From Leptospira paudalimensis (GTDB taxonomy: Bacteria; Spirochaetota; Leptospiria; Leptospirales; Leptospiraceae), in assembly GCF_026151345.1 (NCBI RefSeq), contig NZ_JAMQPR010000001.1, positions 2,862,676 to 2,926,675 on the forward strand: 64,000 bases of DNA, in the 5' to 3' direction. The position numbers and the translations under genes were made by a program. Position 1 is the first letter of the stretch. Every line of letters starts with the position of its first letter. Below the pieces are notes generated by a model that did not search any database, was not told the DNA's origin, and saw only the letters and a list, made by a program, of their open reading frames with translations. This document shows positions 18,474-27,152 of this stretch, one piece after another.

Positions 18474-18566
18474 CCAAAACTTTGTTGGATAAAACTACCT
18501 AATAGTGTTAGCCAAACTTTAACCTCTCTGATTCCTTGTCTTAAATCCAATGATAAGGAATCGGAG

Positions 18567-19625
18567 ATGACTCAAATCAATCTAACTACACTCCAAACAC
18601 TTCTTCCAGAAGCAAAATTTTTAAATTCCGAAACCCTCTCTGCTGTTAACTTCACTGGCCTCACATCGTTGACACTTGCAGGGCCAACTGATATCTCCTT
18701 TGTTGCTTCTAAAACCTTTGTCAATGAAGCAAAAGCATCAAAAGCATCTTTACTTGTTGTATCATCTGAAACTGCAGACTCTCTTAGTGATAAAGCCATT
18801 GTCGTTGTTCCGAAAGTGGAACTCGCAACTGCAAAGATCATTCGGTTATTTTTTCCAGAAAAACAACCTTCGGGAAAACGAAGTTCAAATGTTGCCATTG
18901 ATCCTACTGCGAAGGTAGGATCGAATACAGACATCGGACATTTTGTAACCATTGGAAAAGACAGTGTGATCGGAAACGACTGCATCATTGAAGACGGTGT
19001 CAAAATTGGAGATCGTGTTCAAATTGGTGATGGTGCAAGGATTGGAAAAAACTGTGTCTTCTTTGATGATACCATTGTTGGAAAACGATTCATTGTCTTT
19101 GGAAATTCTAGTTTTGGCGGGGACGGATTTGGTTTCGTTTTTGCAGAAGGAAAACACAATAAAATTCCACAAGTGGGACGTGTGGTCATTGGTGATGATG
19201 TAGAAGTCGGAAGTAATTGTACCATTGATAGAGGTGCACTAGCTGATACTACGATTGGAAACGGATGTAAGTTTGATAATATGGTTCACATTGCTCACAA
19301 CTGTAAGGTGGGAGACCATGTAATCATCGCTGGCCAATCAGGTCTTGCTGGTAGTGTCACTTTAGGGAACCATGTAATCATTGGTGGCGCTTGTGCCATT
19401 AGTGACCACATAACTCTTGTTGAAGGAACCATCATCGCTGGTGGATCAAGTTTACGAACTTCTCCAAAAACAAAAGATGTATATGTGGGTTGGGATTTAG
19501 GACTTACATTCCCAGAGTTCCAAAAATACCGCGTGAATATCAAAAACATTGTGAACCTAAACAAATGGCTCAAACGAATCGAGAACATTGAAAAAAAAGT
19601 GGGAATCGAAGCAAAAGAATCTTAA
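18567..19625 (+). CDS. lpxD: UDP-3-O-acylglucosamine N-acyltransferase LpxD
   Basis: A 352-aa acyltransferase that adds the N-linked hydroxyacyl chain in lipid A synthesis, in the cytoplasm at the membrane. The N-terminal uridine-binding domain (about 1-105, with TDISFVASKTF) precedes a left-handed beta helix of hexapeptide repeats. HIAHN at residues 241-245 contains the catalytic His244 position. A C-terminal helix (LNKWLKRIENIEKK) matches the trimer-stabilising, ACP-binding tail. AAGGA lies 7 bp before the ATG. It is not in a lipid A operon here, and leptospires commonly have more than one LpxD. Confidence 0.93.
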   Translation: MTQINLTTLQTLLPEAKFLNSETLSAVNFTGLTSLTLAGPTDISFVASKTFVNEAKASKASLLVVSSETADSLSDKAIVVVPKVELATAKIIRLFFPEKQPSGKRSSNVAIDPTAKVGSNTDIGHFVTIGKDSVIGNDCIIEDGVKIGDRVQIGDGARIGKNCVFFDDTIVGKRFIVFGNSSFGGDGFGFVFAEGKHNKIPQVGRVVIGDDVEVGSNCTIDRGALADTTIGNGCKFDNMVHIAHNCKVGDHVIIAGQSGLAGSVTLGNHVIIGGACAISDHITLVEGTIIAGGSSLRTSPKTKDVYVGWDLGLTFPEFQKYRVNIKNIVNLNKWLKRIENIEKKVGIEAKES

Positions 19626-19655
19626 AACTTTGCCCAATCGTTTCTAGTAAAAACA

Positions 19656-19680
19656 TCACAGCTTACGTTGTAGGCTGTGA
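19656..19680 (-). terminator. Rho-independent-like hairpin
   Basis: An 11-bp stem (TCACAGCTTAC pairing with GTAGGCTGTGA, one G-T pair) closes a 3-nt loop. On the minus strand it is followed by TGTTTTT, so it can terminate the minus-strand gene ending at 19703. On the plus strand no T-run follows, so it would serve lpxD poorly. Confidence 0.6.
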
Positions 19681-19702
19681 ACTTCAAACTCCTAAAAGGT
19701 TT

Positions 19703-20122
19703 TCATTGAGTCCCAACAGGTTTCTTGTAAAATTTAGCCTTCCCATAATACACCTCTGGTAATTTACTATCAGATAATTTATAAGAGTAACCATCAGTGA
19801 AAACTTCCGTAATATGTAGGAAACTTTTTGAACTATATAACTTTTTCACGAAATTTGCATTAAAAAATTCGTCTTTAACTTCCAATACTTTATACTCTGC
19901 AACACAAGAAGAAATCCACCTAATAGACGACTTGATGAATTTATCAGGATACACTCGATAACTCACCTCTTCCAATTCATTTCTCACAACAATCAATTCG
20001 CCTATATCGACACTATAAGAGAAAACACCCTTGTGAAAAACATCACATTCTTTTTTACTAATCGATGCGTATATATCACTAGGAATGTCTAAGTGCATTA
20101 TAATCAAAAAGAAAATTATCAA
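19703..20122 (-). CDS. Exported hypothetical protein with an A7 tract at the start
   Basis: A 139-aa protein of no recognised family. It begins with a hydrophobic segment (LIIFFLIIMHLD) and a probable cleavage near IYA. The only in-frame starts are TTG 20122 or ATG 20098, which would truncate the signal. A better ATG at 20138 lies in another frame: removing one A from the run at 20123-20129 would give MPNKKLIIFFLIIMHLDIPS, a complete signal peptide. The reading frame may therefore be shifted in this sequence, or switchable. The mature part has several Cys and Tyr residues and ends in a basic tail. Confidence 0.5.
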   Translation of the reverse strand: MIIFFLIIMHLDIPSDIYASISKKECDVFHKGVFSYSVDIGELIVVRNELEEVSYRVYPDKFIKSSIRWISSCVAEYKVLEVKDEFFNANFVKKLYSSKSFLHITEVFTDGYSYKLSDSKLPEVYYGKAKFYKKPVGTQ

Positions 20123-20225
20123 TTTTTTTATTTGGCATTTAAAAATAAATAACTACACTTGATTTCCTAGATTTACGAGACTGAATCCAAATACAACTGC
20201 ACTCAGTTCCATTTTTCTTTCTCAT

Positions 20226-20618
20226 TTAAGATACAGAATCTAAGTACAATAACACTCGAGATTTGATATCATTTAAAATAGACGGATCAGGGAACGATAC
20301 AAAATTCCCGTCGGGATCGGCCCATTGGAATCCCACTCCCTCTTTTTTCAGAAGGCTCAAATAAAAGATGGGTGCTGGGTTACGACGATTGCCCTCCATT
20401 CCACCTAACCTGAGTGTAATGGATCCCATATCAGAGACTACCCATTCAAAGACCCCAGTTTCAATGTTGGTTTTCCATCGAATTGGGAAAACAAGTTCAG
20501 AACTAGGATCAAAATTTTCTTTGTGATCCGAATTTGGATATTGCTCAGATAACCACTTATAGGCGATGATCGAAAATTCTTTTAAAATCGGTAAATCGTT
20601 TAAGTCAATTGAGTTCAT
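20226..20618 (-). CDS. Hypothetical cytoplasmic protein
   Basis: A 130-aa protein without signal or membrane segment. Visible features are an N-terminal helix (LKEFSIIAYKWLSEQYP), a strand-rich middle (LVFPIRWKTNIETGVFEWVVSD, split by an acidic turn) and a C-terminal GFQWADPDGNFVSFPDP loop. No known family is recognised. It sits between a possibly frameshifted gene and mazG on the same strand, with gaps that do not force co-transcription. Confidence 0.5.
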   Translation of the reverse strand: MNSIDLNDLPILKEFSIIAYKWLSEQYPNSDHKENFDPSSELVFPIRWKTNIETGVFEWVVSDMGSITLRLGGMEGNRRNPAPIFYLSLLKKEGVGFQWADPDGNFVSFPDPSILNDIKSRVLLYLDSVS

Positions 20619-20685
20619 GGATTGTTTTTTTTATTTTCGATTTTGTTATTTTGTCAGAGATATTTTTGAAACCACATTTAAGATT

Positions 20686-21537
20686 CTATTTAGTTTTTTC
20701 TTCTTTTAATCGCAATTTAGCTTGGTCCCAAAACCGATCCAGTTCCTCTAATGTATGGTCCTTTACAGTTTTTCCATTTTGTTCGACAAGTCCTTCCAAA
20801 GTACGAAACCTAGACTCAAATTTTTCATTGGCACGGCGAAGGCAAGTTTCTGGATCAATGGAGAGTTTTCGAGATAAGTTCACTAGTAAAAAGAAAAGGT
20901 CGCCTAACTCGTCTTCAATGTGTGGATCATGTTTTAATTTCTTAGAATGGAGAGAACCTTGTTTTTGGAGTTCCACATCTAATTCACCAATTTCTTCTTG
21001 GAATTTTTGAAACACTCCTGATACTGTTGGCCAATCAAATCCATGTTTGGTGACTTTAGATTGGATTTTTTCGGATCGTTGGATGGCAGGGAGTGCTTTC
21101 GGAATTCCTGCAAGGATACTTGTATCCGCACTATCGATTCCTTTTTGCTCTTTTTCTTTTTGTTTTAATTGGTCCCATTGGGTGAGAACTTCTTCACCCG
21201 AACCAATTCCTTGTTTGTTTCCATACACATGAGGGTGGCGGTACACCAATTTTTGAAAGACATCATTTGCAACATCATCAAATGAAAATGCCCCTCGTTC
21301 CATTGCCAGTTGGCTGTGGAAGGTGATTTGGAAAAGTAAGTCTCCTAATTCCTCTCGTAAATGGGTATCATCACCACGTTCAATGGTATCAACCACTTCA
21401 TAGGTTTCTTCTAGTAAATGAGGGATAACAGACAAATGGGTTTGTTCTTTGTCCCAAGGACAACCTTCAGGGCTACGAAGGTCACTCGTAAGTTTGAGTA
21501 GGTTTTGGATCGGTGAATCAAAATTGGGAGGGTTCAC
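20686..21537 (-). CDS. mazG: Nucleoside triphosphate pyrophosphohydrolase MazG
   Basis: A 283-aa tandem-domain MazG that hydrolyses NTPs and dNTPs to monophosphates and pyrophosphate, cleaning pools and modulating stress responses. Domain one has CPWDKEQTH, LLEETYEVVD and LREELGDLLFQ, the E-E-x-x-E ... E-x-x-D metal site. Domain two repeats it with EEIGELDVEL and HIEDELGDLFFLL. The frame remains open to TTG 21630, but this would cross the C9 tract and the divergent start at 21622. GTG 21537 (VNPPNFDS) gives a family-like N-terminus. Confidence 0.92.
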   Translation of the reverse strand: MNPPNFDSPIQNLLKLTSDLRSPEGCPWDKEQTHLSVIPHLLEETYEVVDTIERGDDTHLREELGDLLFQITFHSQLAMERGAFSFDDVANDVFQKLVYRHPHVYGNKQGIGSGEEVLTQWDQLKQKEKEQKGIDSADTSILAGIPKALPAIQRSEKIQSKVTKHGFDWPTVSGVFQKFQEEIGELDVELQKQGSLHSKKLKHDPHIEDELGDLFFLLVNLSRKLSIDPETCLRRANEKFESRFRTLEGLVEQNGKTVKDHTLEELDRFWDQAKLRLKEEKTK

Positions 21538-21595
21538 TCTTTGTATTTTTTCCCGATCTACCAAGGAAGCAAACGCAAATTTTATCTTGCGAAAG

Positions 21596-21604
21596 CCCCC
21601 CCCC
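21596..21604. repeat. Mononucleotide tract, nine C
   Basis: Nine consecutive C residues in an AT-rich genome, between the mazG GTG and the divergent DUF6580-like ATG, 17 bp before the latter. Tracts of this length are prone to slippage. Here a length change would alter promoter or leader spacing rather than coding sequence. Confidence 0.8.
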
Positions 21605-21621
21605 TTTACGAGTCTATCCCT

Positions 21622-22134
21622 ATGTTCCAATCTCGAGTTTCTGTTGCCATCCTGATGGTGATTGCCACTGTCCTAAGTCGTATTTTACCGCACCCTCCCA
21701 ATTTTACGCCTGTTTTGGCTGTTTCTCTTTTTTCTGGTGCTTATTTGACTGACAGAAAGTTAGCCCTAGTGGTTCCCATCCTTGCGATGTTTGTTTCTGA
21801 TTTATACCTTGGATTCCACGACCTAATGCCAGTTGTTTACGGTTTTATGGTTCTCTCTGTTCTGTTTGGAAAACAAATCAAAACTTCCGTTTCAAAAGCA
21901 TTTGGTTACACTTTGATTGGTTCCGTTGTTTTCTTTGTTGTGACAAACTTTGCTGTTTGGGCAACAAGTGGGATGTATAGTTTGAATGTATCTGGTCTCA
22001 GAGAATGTTTTGTGATGGCGATCCCATTTTTTCAAAACTCAATTTTAGGTGATTTCGCGTATTCTGGAATTCTTTTCGGAGCAATGGCTCTTCTCAATCG
22101 AACAGTTTTCCAAACAGCAAAACAAACAGCCTAG
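21622..22134 (+). CDS. DUF6580-like integral membrane protein
   Basis: A 170-aa protein with five or six TM segments. The N-terminal VLSRILPHPPNFTPVLAVSL and SGAYLTDRKLALVVPILAMFVSDLYLG match small membrane proteins assigned to DUF6580, which resemble ECF-type substrate-binding S components. The ligand is unknown. I chose ATG 21622; the longer frame from 21541 runs antisense to mazG. It overlaps the convergent ATP-grasp gene by 4 bp at its 3' end. Confidence 0.65.
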   Translation: MFQSRVSVAILMVIATVLSRILPHPPNFTPVLAVSLFSGAYLTDRKLALVVPILAMFVSDLYLGFHDLMPVVYGFMVLSVLFGKQIKTSVSKAFGYTLIGSVVFFVVTNFAVWATSGMYSLNVSGLRECFVMAIPFFQNSILGDFAYSGILFGAMALLNRTVFQTAKQTA

Positions 22135-23084
22135 TTCATTTCATCCAAGATTCGGTGGACTCGTTCCTTTGGTCCATCCGCCGAATTTCGAATCCTATCC
22201 ACTAATTTTAATCTCCCAACAAGACCCATTCGGTTTGCAATTTGTATCCCAAGCCCAGGTCGTGCATTCATTTCTAACAATAAAGGACCCCTTGTTTCAT
22301 CGAGAACAATGTCTACACCCAAATACCCAAGACCAGACAGATCATAACACCGCGAAGACATCTCTAAGATTGAAATCCAATGAGGAATGATACGACCGCT
22401 TAATGTCTGTTTTGTGTCAGGATGGATTTCAATGAGTTTGTCGTTACAAACTGAATGTGTAAGAGTACCATTTGATAAATTTACTCCAACACCCAATGCA
22501 CCCTGGTGTAAGTTTGCTCTACCACCTGATTCCTTTGTTGGCAAACGTAACATTGCCATAACAGGATAACCTAAATATACAATGACTCGTATATCAGGAA
22601 TCCCACGAAATGAAATCTCTTGGAAAAATGGATGGCATTCCAAACGTTCTTGTAAAATACATGTATCTGAATTTCCATCAAGGGAATACAATCCAGATAA
22701 AATTCCAGAGATATGATGGTTTAATTCCTTTTCTTGTAAAAACTTTCCATCTGATTTCTGGTATAAAATTTTCCCGTGTTCCGATGTTTCAGACGAAGTG
22801 ATGACTAAAATGCCATTTCCCATCCCACCATTTGCTGGTTTGACCACGAATCCAGGATGGTCTTTGACTAAGTCTTTTGTCTTTTGGATTCCACCAAAGG
22901 TATCAATGACACCATAATGTTTCGGCATGGGAACGTGAAACTGCCTCGTGAGTTCTGCAGTTTTCCATTTGTCGTCAACGAGTGGATAAAACTCACGTGG
23001 ATTGTTTGGTAAAATGAATTCGCCGATCCTTCGATTGATTCCAAGAATTCCTGCTGATTCAAATTTTTTGAAAATGGAAATCAC
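22131..23084 (-). CDS. RimK-related ATP-grasp ligase (alpha-L-glutamate ligase-like)
   Basis: A 317-aa ATP-grasp enzyme of the family annotated alpha-L-glutamate ligase-like. ATP-binding strands are FVVKPANGGMGNGILVI and ILQERLECHP. The metal-binding C-terminal motif is LLEMNARPGLGIQIAN. It probably ligates an amino acid to a peptide or protein carboxylate, but no member has a settled substrate that I know of. It is last in a four-gene operon: its start overlaps the 7TM gene by 4 bp. Co-occurrence with the 7TM/inactive transglutaminase and the retropepsin-like protease is known in many Gram-negative bacteria. Confidence 0.85.
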   Translation of the reverse strand: MISIFKKFESAGILGINRRIGEFILPNNPREFYPLVDDKWKTAELTRQFHVPMPKHYGVIDTFGGIQKTKDLVKDHPGFVVKPANGGMGNGILVITSSETSEHGKILYQKSDGKFLQEKELNHHISGILSGLYSLDGNSDTCILQERLECHPFFQEISFRGIPDIRVIVYLGYPVMAMLRLPTKESGGRANLHQGALGVGVNLSNGTLTHSVCNDKLIEIHPDTKQTLSGRIIPHWISILEMSSRCYDLSGLGYLGVDIVLDETRGPLLLEMNARPGLGIQIANRMGLVGRLKLVDRIRNSADGPKERVHRILDEMN

Positions 23085-24667
23085 GATTTAAAAATTTCCT
23101 TAAATCGAAAGAGTTCGGAAATACGATAGCCTTTATACAAACCTAGTAAAATTTGAATCGCAATGACAATGAGTAGTAACTCTGGATGTGTAAAAAATAT
23201 TATCTGCAAGGAACCAAAGAAAAATATCATATAACTGATGAGCGCGATGACCAAGGTTCCTAACAAAGTAACCAAAGTATTCATCACTCCTTCTTCAATG
23301 ATCATAATTGAAAATCTTTCTACAAATATGGTAGTGATCACTATCGGAAATAAGGTAACACTCATTTGGTTAAAAACAGAAATCTCTTCATTGATAATTG
23401 AAAAAAGTATTAATGTAAGAACAGTAATTGTGAGTAATATAGACAATCTAGGTACGGCTAGTAAGTAAAACTTGTCGAGGGCAAACCTTTCAAAGAAACC
23501 AAGGGCAATCATCAAAAGAAAAAACCCAATTCCAAACCATAGATTTGTTTCATAAAAAAACATAGCAAGTAAGATAGGAGTAAAGATTCCAAATGTGGGA
23601 ATTCCAATCATATTCCTTGCAATGGACAACACAAGTGCTCCAATTGGAATTAATATCACCAATCGAAACAAGTTTTGTAATGGTGTTGGCAAACTATATA
23701 GAGAGTAATATCTTAGAAAACTATTACTTGAAGCTATCTCTTCACTATATTCTTTAAAATTATATCGATTTACATTTGATTTGGTAATATAGGCCGTATA
23801 ACGGAACGTTACTGGATCTTCACCTAAATTTCTTTTTTCTTCCACTGATTTCCAAAGTGGTAGGTAACCCGTTACCGAACTTGCAAAGATACTTTTATAA
23901 GTGGATACAAAATACCATTTCCCATGAAACCTTACTTCATTCCAAAATGTGATTTTGTTTTTGTTGTCTTTTTCGGATTGTTTGTTCAAATCAAATCCTG
24001 CAACAGTGCGTGCTTGTATCCCTCTCATACGACACAGTAATGAAAAAAGTAAGGATTGGGTATAAGCATTTCCACTATTCAATCGAATGGTATCAGATAA
24101 AGTGATGTCTTTATAGGAATTGATAATTTCTTCTGAGATAAAATAATAAATTTGTTTTGCTGAGGCAACATTATCTTTATCATAAGGATGAATTTGTTCA
24201 TAAAGTTTTTTTGCTAATGTCAATTCATCAGTAGAAAATTGTTTTAATGAAAGATAATAAGGTTCTTTTGTTACAGTTTTTTTAGATGGAGTTGGAATTT
24301 CAGGTTCGGGATCTTTGTTCTCATAAGGTAACATTTTGATTTTTGCATAATAACCTATAGGTGAATTCCAATCCTCCCCTTCCCAGATTCCCAAATGTCC
24401 ATACTGTTTTTTTTGTACGCGAAAATCCAAATCATCGGTTTTGGTATTCGATTTTAATACCTTAGCTTGAACAAATTGTTTTGGAATTGGAAATACAACT
24501 TCAGAGATGGCAACATTTTCCTTTGGAGAAATAACAACTTGTAAATTGACGGTATCATCTACTGCTACTGGCAAAAGAGACAACTCCGCAACATTTAACT
24601 TATATAAAATAGAAAGTATGGGTAAGATAATGAGGATTACAATTGTGATATAGGTTTTACGATCCAA
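23081..24667 (-). CDS. 7TM protein with inactive transglutaminase-like domain
   Basis: A 528-aa protein: N-terminal TM anchor, a large periplasmic region with a transglutaminase-like fold (about residues 150-270), then seven TM helices. The fold is recognised by LCRMRGIQARTVAGFD and ITFWNEVRFHGKWYFV. All three catalytic positions look lost: the Cys position reads N or A in SGNAYTQ, His is replaced by Thr in TFWNEV, and Asp by Ser in FVSTYK. It may therefore bind rather than process peptide. One base separates it from the retropepsin gene. Its role in the triad is unknown. Confidence 0.85.
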   Translation of the reverse strand: MDRKTYITIVILIILPILSILYKLNVAELSLLPVAVDDTVNLQVVISPKENVAISEVVFPIPKQFVQAKVLKSNTKTDDLDFRVQKKQYGHLGIWEGEDWNSPIGYYAKIKMLPYENKDPEPEIPTPSKKTVTKEPYYLSLKQFSTDELTLAKKLYEQIHPYDKDNVASAKQIYYFISEEIINSYKDITLSDTIRLNSGNAYTQSLLFSLLCRMRGIQARTVAGFDLNKQSEKDNKNKITFWNEVRFHGKWYFVSTYKSIFASSVTGYLPLWKSVEEKRNLGEDPVTFRYTAYITKSNVNRYNFKEYSEEIASSNSFLRYYSLYSLPTPLQNLFRLVILIPIGALVLSIARNMIGIPTFGIFTPILLAMFFYETNLWFGIGFFLLMIALGFFERFALDKFYLLAVPRLSILLTITVLTLILFSIINEEISVFNQMSVTLFPIVITTIFVERFSIMIIEEGVMNTLVTLLGTLVIALISYMIFFFGSLQIIFFTHPELLLIVIAIQILLGLYKGYRISELFRFKEIFKS

Positions 24668-24668
24668 G

Positions 24669-25253
24669 TTAATCCCCTAATTGATGTGACAATGACACAT
24701 CCACTAAAAATTTACCGCGTAAAAAATTCCTACCAATCAAGATCGGATAATTTAGATTTGTGCGATCATTTAAGTTGATCATAGTTTCTTCTTTGTATTT
24801 TCCGATTTTGATGACTTCACTGATCATGATCCGTTTTTCAGAAACCCCAGAAGTACTAGTCACTTTTGCTTCCTTTACAAACTTACTTTTTAATCGAATT
24901 GGTTTTTCATTTACAAAGGTATCAAACAAGATAAAGGTTTCACCATTCTCAACCACTCTTTCAATGTTCACAGCATTGATGGAACAAGAAAGGGCACCTG
25001 TATCAATTCTTGCTCTAAGTTTCAATTTCCAATTTGGAAACTCGACCCACTCCACTCTACCTACAATTGGTTTTAGATATTGAGGAGGAATCACGATTGG
25101 TTTCACATGTTGGTCTGGTTTTTTTTCTACCACCTGCCCAGTACCAAAACAATTGCAAAATAAGGTTATCATTAAAATATAAATACAAATCAGGTAAGAA
25201 TTAGATGTGAATTTTAGAATTTTATGATGAAACGAATTTTTGAAATTACTCAT
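24669..25253 (-). CDS. Retropepsin-like / RimB-type protease family protein
   Basis: A 194-aa exported protein with a hydrophobic N-terminus ending LFCNCFG, possibly a lipobox. The family often labelled ATP-dependent zinc protease has a pepsin-like single-lobe fold. The catalytic motif is DTGA (residues 84-87) in LRARIDTGALSCSIN. A closing strand YPILIGRNFLRGKFLVDVS follows, as in retropepsins. It probably acts as a dimeric aspartic protease in the periplasm, but activity is unproven for most members. It overlaps the ClC gene by 4 bp. Confidence 0.82.
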   Translation of the reverse strand: MSNFKNSFHHKILKFTSNSYLICIYILMITLFCNCFGTGQVVEKKPDQHVKPIVIPPQYLKPIVGRVEWVEFPNWKLKLRARIDTGALSCSINAVNIERVVENGETFILFDTFVNEKPIRLKSKFVKEAKVTSTSGVSEKRIMISEVIKIGKYKEETMINLNDRTNLNYPILIGRNFLRGKFLVDVSLSHQLGD

Positions 25254-27064
25254 ACTGCTTTTGATTTTTTATTTTTATTTTTCACTTCATTTTGATAGGC
25301 ATTGAATAAATCAATATAACGTAAATATCCTAGACATCTATTTTCTTCAACTATAGCAAGTTTGTCGACATCATATTCTAATAAGATTCGAAGTGCTTTC
25401 CCCAATGTATCTTTTTGACACACTGGAGGCACATCCTGTACAATTTCTCCGCAAGTGATTAAATTTTTAAGCTCTGCTTCATATTCTGGAAGTATTCTAT
25501 TTTTTCTGAGTGAGACAATTCCCTTATATTCTTCGTTGGATCCTAATAGTATAAAATCACTTGCTTGGATACCAGGAGCATTGGTTTGCAATTGAGTTAA
25601 GGATAGATGTTCCGAAACCATTGCATACTTTCTGAATTCCGTAAAATGGTCCTGAATGCGAATCCGATCCATAATATCTTGGTTCATATCCCAATGGTGA
25701 GAAGGAGATAAAAAACGATTTTTAATTTGATTCCGATAAATCGAAATTTTATGCGATAAAACCACAGCAATCATCGCAACAATCATAAGTGCAGGGAGTA
25801 ATTCATAACTTCCAATCATATCACAAACCATGATCATTCCGGCAATCGGAGCTCTTGCAACACCTGCAAAAAATGAACCCATACCAACGAGTAAAAACGG
25901 GAAAACGATGATATTGAGTTCAGGAAATAATACGCTTGCCATTGTTCCAACAAAGGCACCTAACATACCTCCTATGGCAAAGGAAGGCCCAAGTAATCCT
26001 CCGGAACTTCCTGATCCTACCGTTAGGGAAGTGGAAAAAACTTTAAAGATGGCAACTGCGAGTAAAAAAAACGGTCCAGAAAAACCAAAACTAGTTGAGG
26101 TTAATACTTCTCCATTGATCATCCTTTGGATGAGTCCAAATCCAGAACCTAACACCTCAGGAAATAATAAAGCGATACATCCCACGATGAGTCCACCAAA
26201 CGCAGGCTTTAAAAAATTTGGTAAAGGGAGTTTGGAAAATATATCCTGTACCCAATGGTATACCTTAACAAAAAAATAACCCACAACATAACACAAAAGT
26301 CCAAGAACAATGTAGAGGGGAATATGACGGTAATCATTTAAACTATATTCTTTAACAGAAAAGATTGAACCACTTCCCGCGATACTCGTGTAAGTAAGAT
26401 AAGCAGTTACGGATGAAAGAATACAAGGTACAAGTGAATCACTTTCAATATCTTCTTGGTATACCATCTCAACCGCTGTGATGGCACCACCTAACGGTGC
26501 TCGGAAAATGGCTCCAAGTCCGCCAGCTGTTCCAGCTAACATCAGTGTTCGCCTTGCTCTGGCACCTGCACCCAAAAGGTTTGCTAAACTCGATCCAAAA
26601 CCAGCCCCAATCTGAGCAGTTGGTCCTTCTTTCCCCCCTGAACCACCTGAGCCTAACGTAAGTATGGTGGCTAGTGCTTTATAAAAAGGGACTTTGGTGC
26701 TAATTTTTCCTTCATTAAAATGGAAAGCATGGATGAGTGAATCTGTCCCTCCTCCTTGTGCCTCTGGACAGAAAAAGCTGGTAATGATACCAACAAGGAG
26801 ACCACCAATGGCAGGCAAAAACAGAATCCAAAGAGCGGAAATTTCCCCTACTTTCTCGACAGAGTGGAAATGCAAATCCCCGGCAGGTGTCCCTGGGTCA
26901 TACCCAATCAAATTCCCAAAGGTAAAGGATTCTGTCCAAGTGAGTGCCCAGTTGAATCCATAGGCTCCAAAACCTGAAAGTAAGCCAATGAGTAGGGAAT
27001 AGACATAAATCGAACGTGGTCCCTGGATCGAAAACACAGAACTTAGACCGATGGGAAACCTCAT
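25250..27064 (-). CDS. ClC chloride channel or exchanger with CBS domains
   Basis: A 604-aa ClC protein: membrane domain to about residue 450, then a cytoplasmic tail with a CBS pair (VDKLAIVEENRCLGYLRYIDLF). Selectivity loops are GSGGSGGKEGPTAQIG with gating Glu146, and GSGSSGGLLGPSFAIGG. In AIFRAPLGGAITAVEMV the position aligned with the internal proton glutamate of E. coli ClC reads Met, with Glu199 just before it. Exchanger versus channel therefore stays open. AAGGTTGG precedes the ATG. It heads the operon with the protease, 7TM and ligase genes, which suggests ion or osmotic coupling. Confidence 0.92.
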   Translation of the reverse strand: MRFPIGLSSVFSIQGPRSIYVYSLLIGLLSGFGAYGFNWALTWTESFTFGNLIGYDPGTPAGDLHFHSVEKVGEISALWILFLPAIGGLLVGIITSFFCPEAQGGGTDSLIHAFHFNEGKISTKVPFYKALATILTLGSGGSGGKEGPTAQIGAGFGSSLANLLGAGARARRTLMLAGTAGGLGAIFRAPLGGAITAVEMVYQEDIESDSLVPCILSSVTAYLTYTSIAGSGSIFSVKEYSLNDYRHIPLYIVLGLLCYVVGYFFVKVYHWVQDIFSKLPLPNFLKPAFGGLIVGCIALLFPEVLGSGFGLIQRMINGEVLTSTSFGFSGPFFLLAVAIFKVFSTSLTVGSGSSGGLLGPSFAIGGMLGAFVGTMASVLFPELNIIVFPFLLVGMGSFFAGVARAPIAGMIMVCDMIGSYELLPALMIVAMIAVVLSHKISIYRNQIKNRFLSPSHHWDMNQDIMDRIRIQDHFTEFRKYAMVSEHLSLTQLQTNAPGIQASDFILLGSNEEYKGIVSLRKNRILPEYEAELKNLITCGEIVQDVPPVCQKDTLGKALRILLEYDVDKLAIVEENRCLGYLRYIDLFNAYQNEVKNKNKKSKAV

Positions 27065-27152
27065 TTGCCAACCTTAGAATTTCCACCAATTTTCCCAAGG
27101 AAATTCTGAATCCTCTTGACCCAATTCGGAATTCCTGGGACGATTGGATGGT

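Noticed and set aside
21541..21621. N-terminal extension of the DUF6580-like gene and of mazG across the C9 tract
   Set aside because: Both extended frames would be mutually antisense and depend on the length of the C run; shorter starts match the families.
25830..26279. 149-codon plus-strand frame inside the ClC gene
   Set aside because: It is an antisense shadow of a well-supported ClC coding sequence with no start context of its own.
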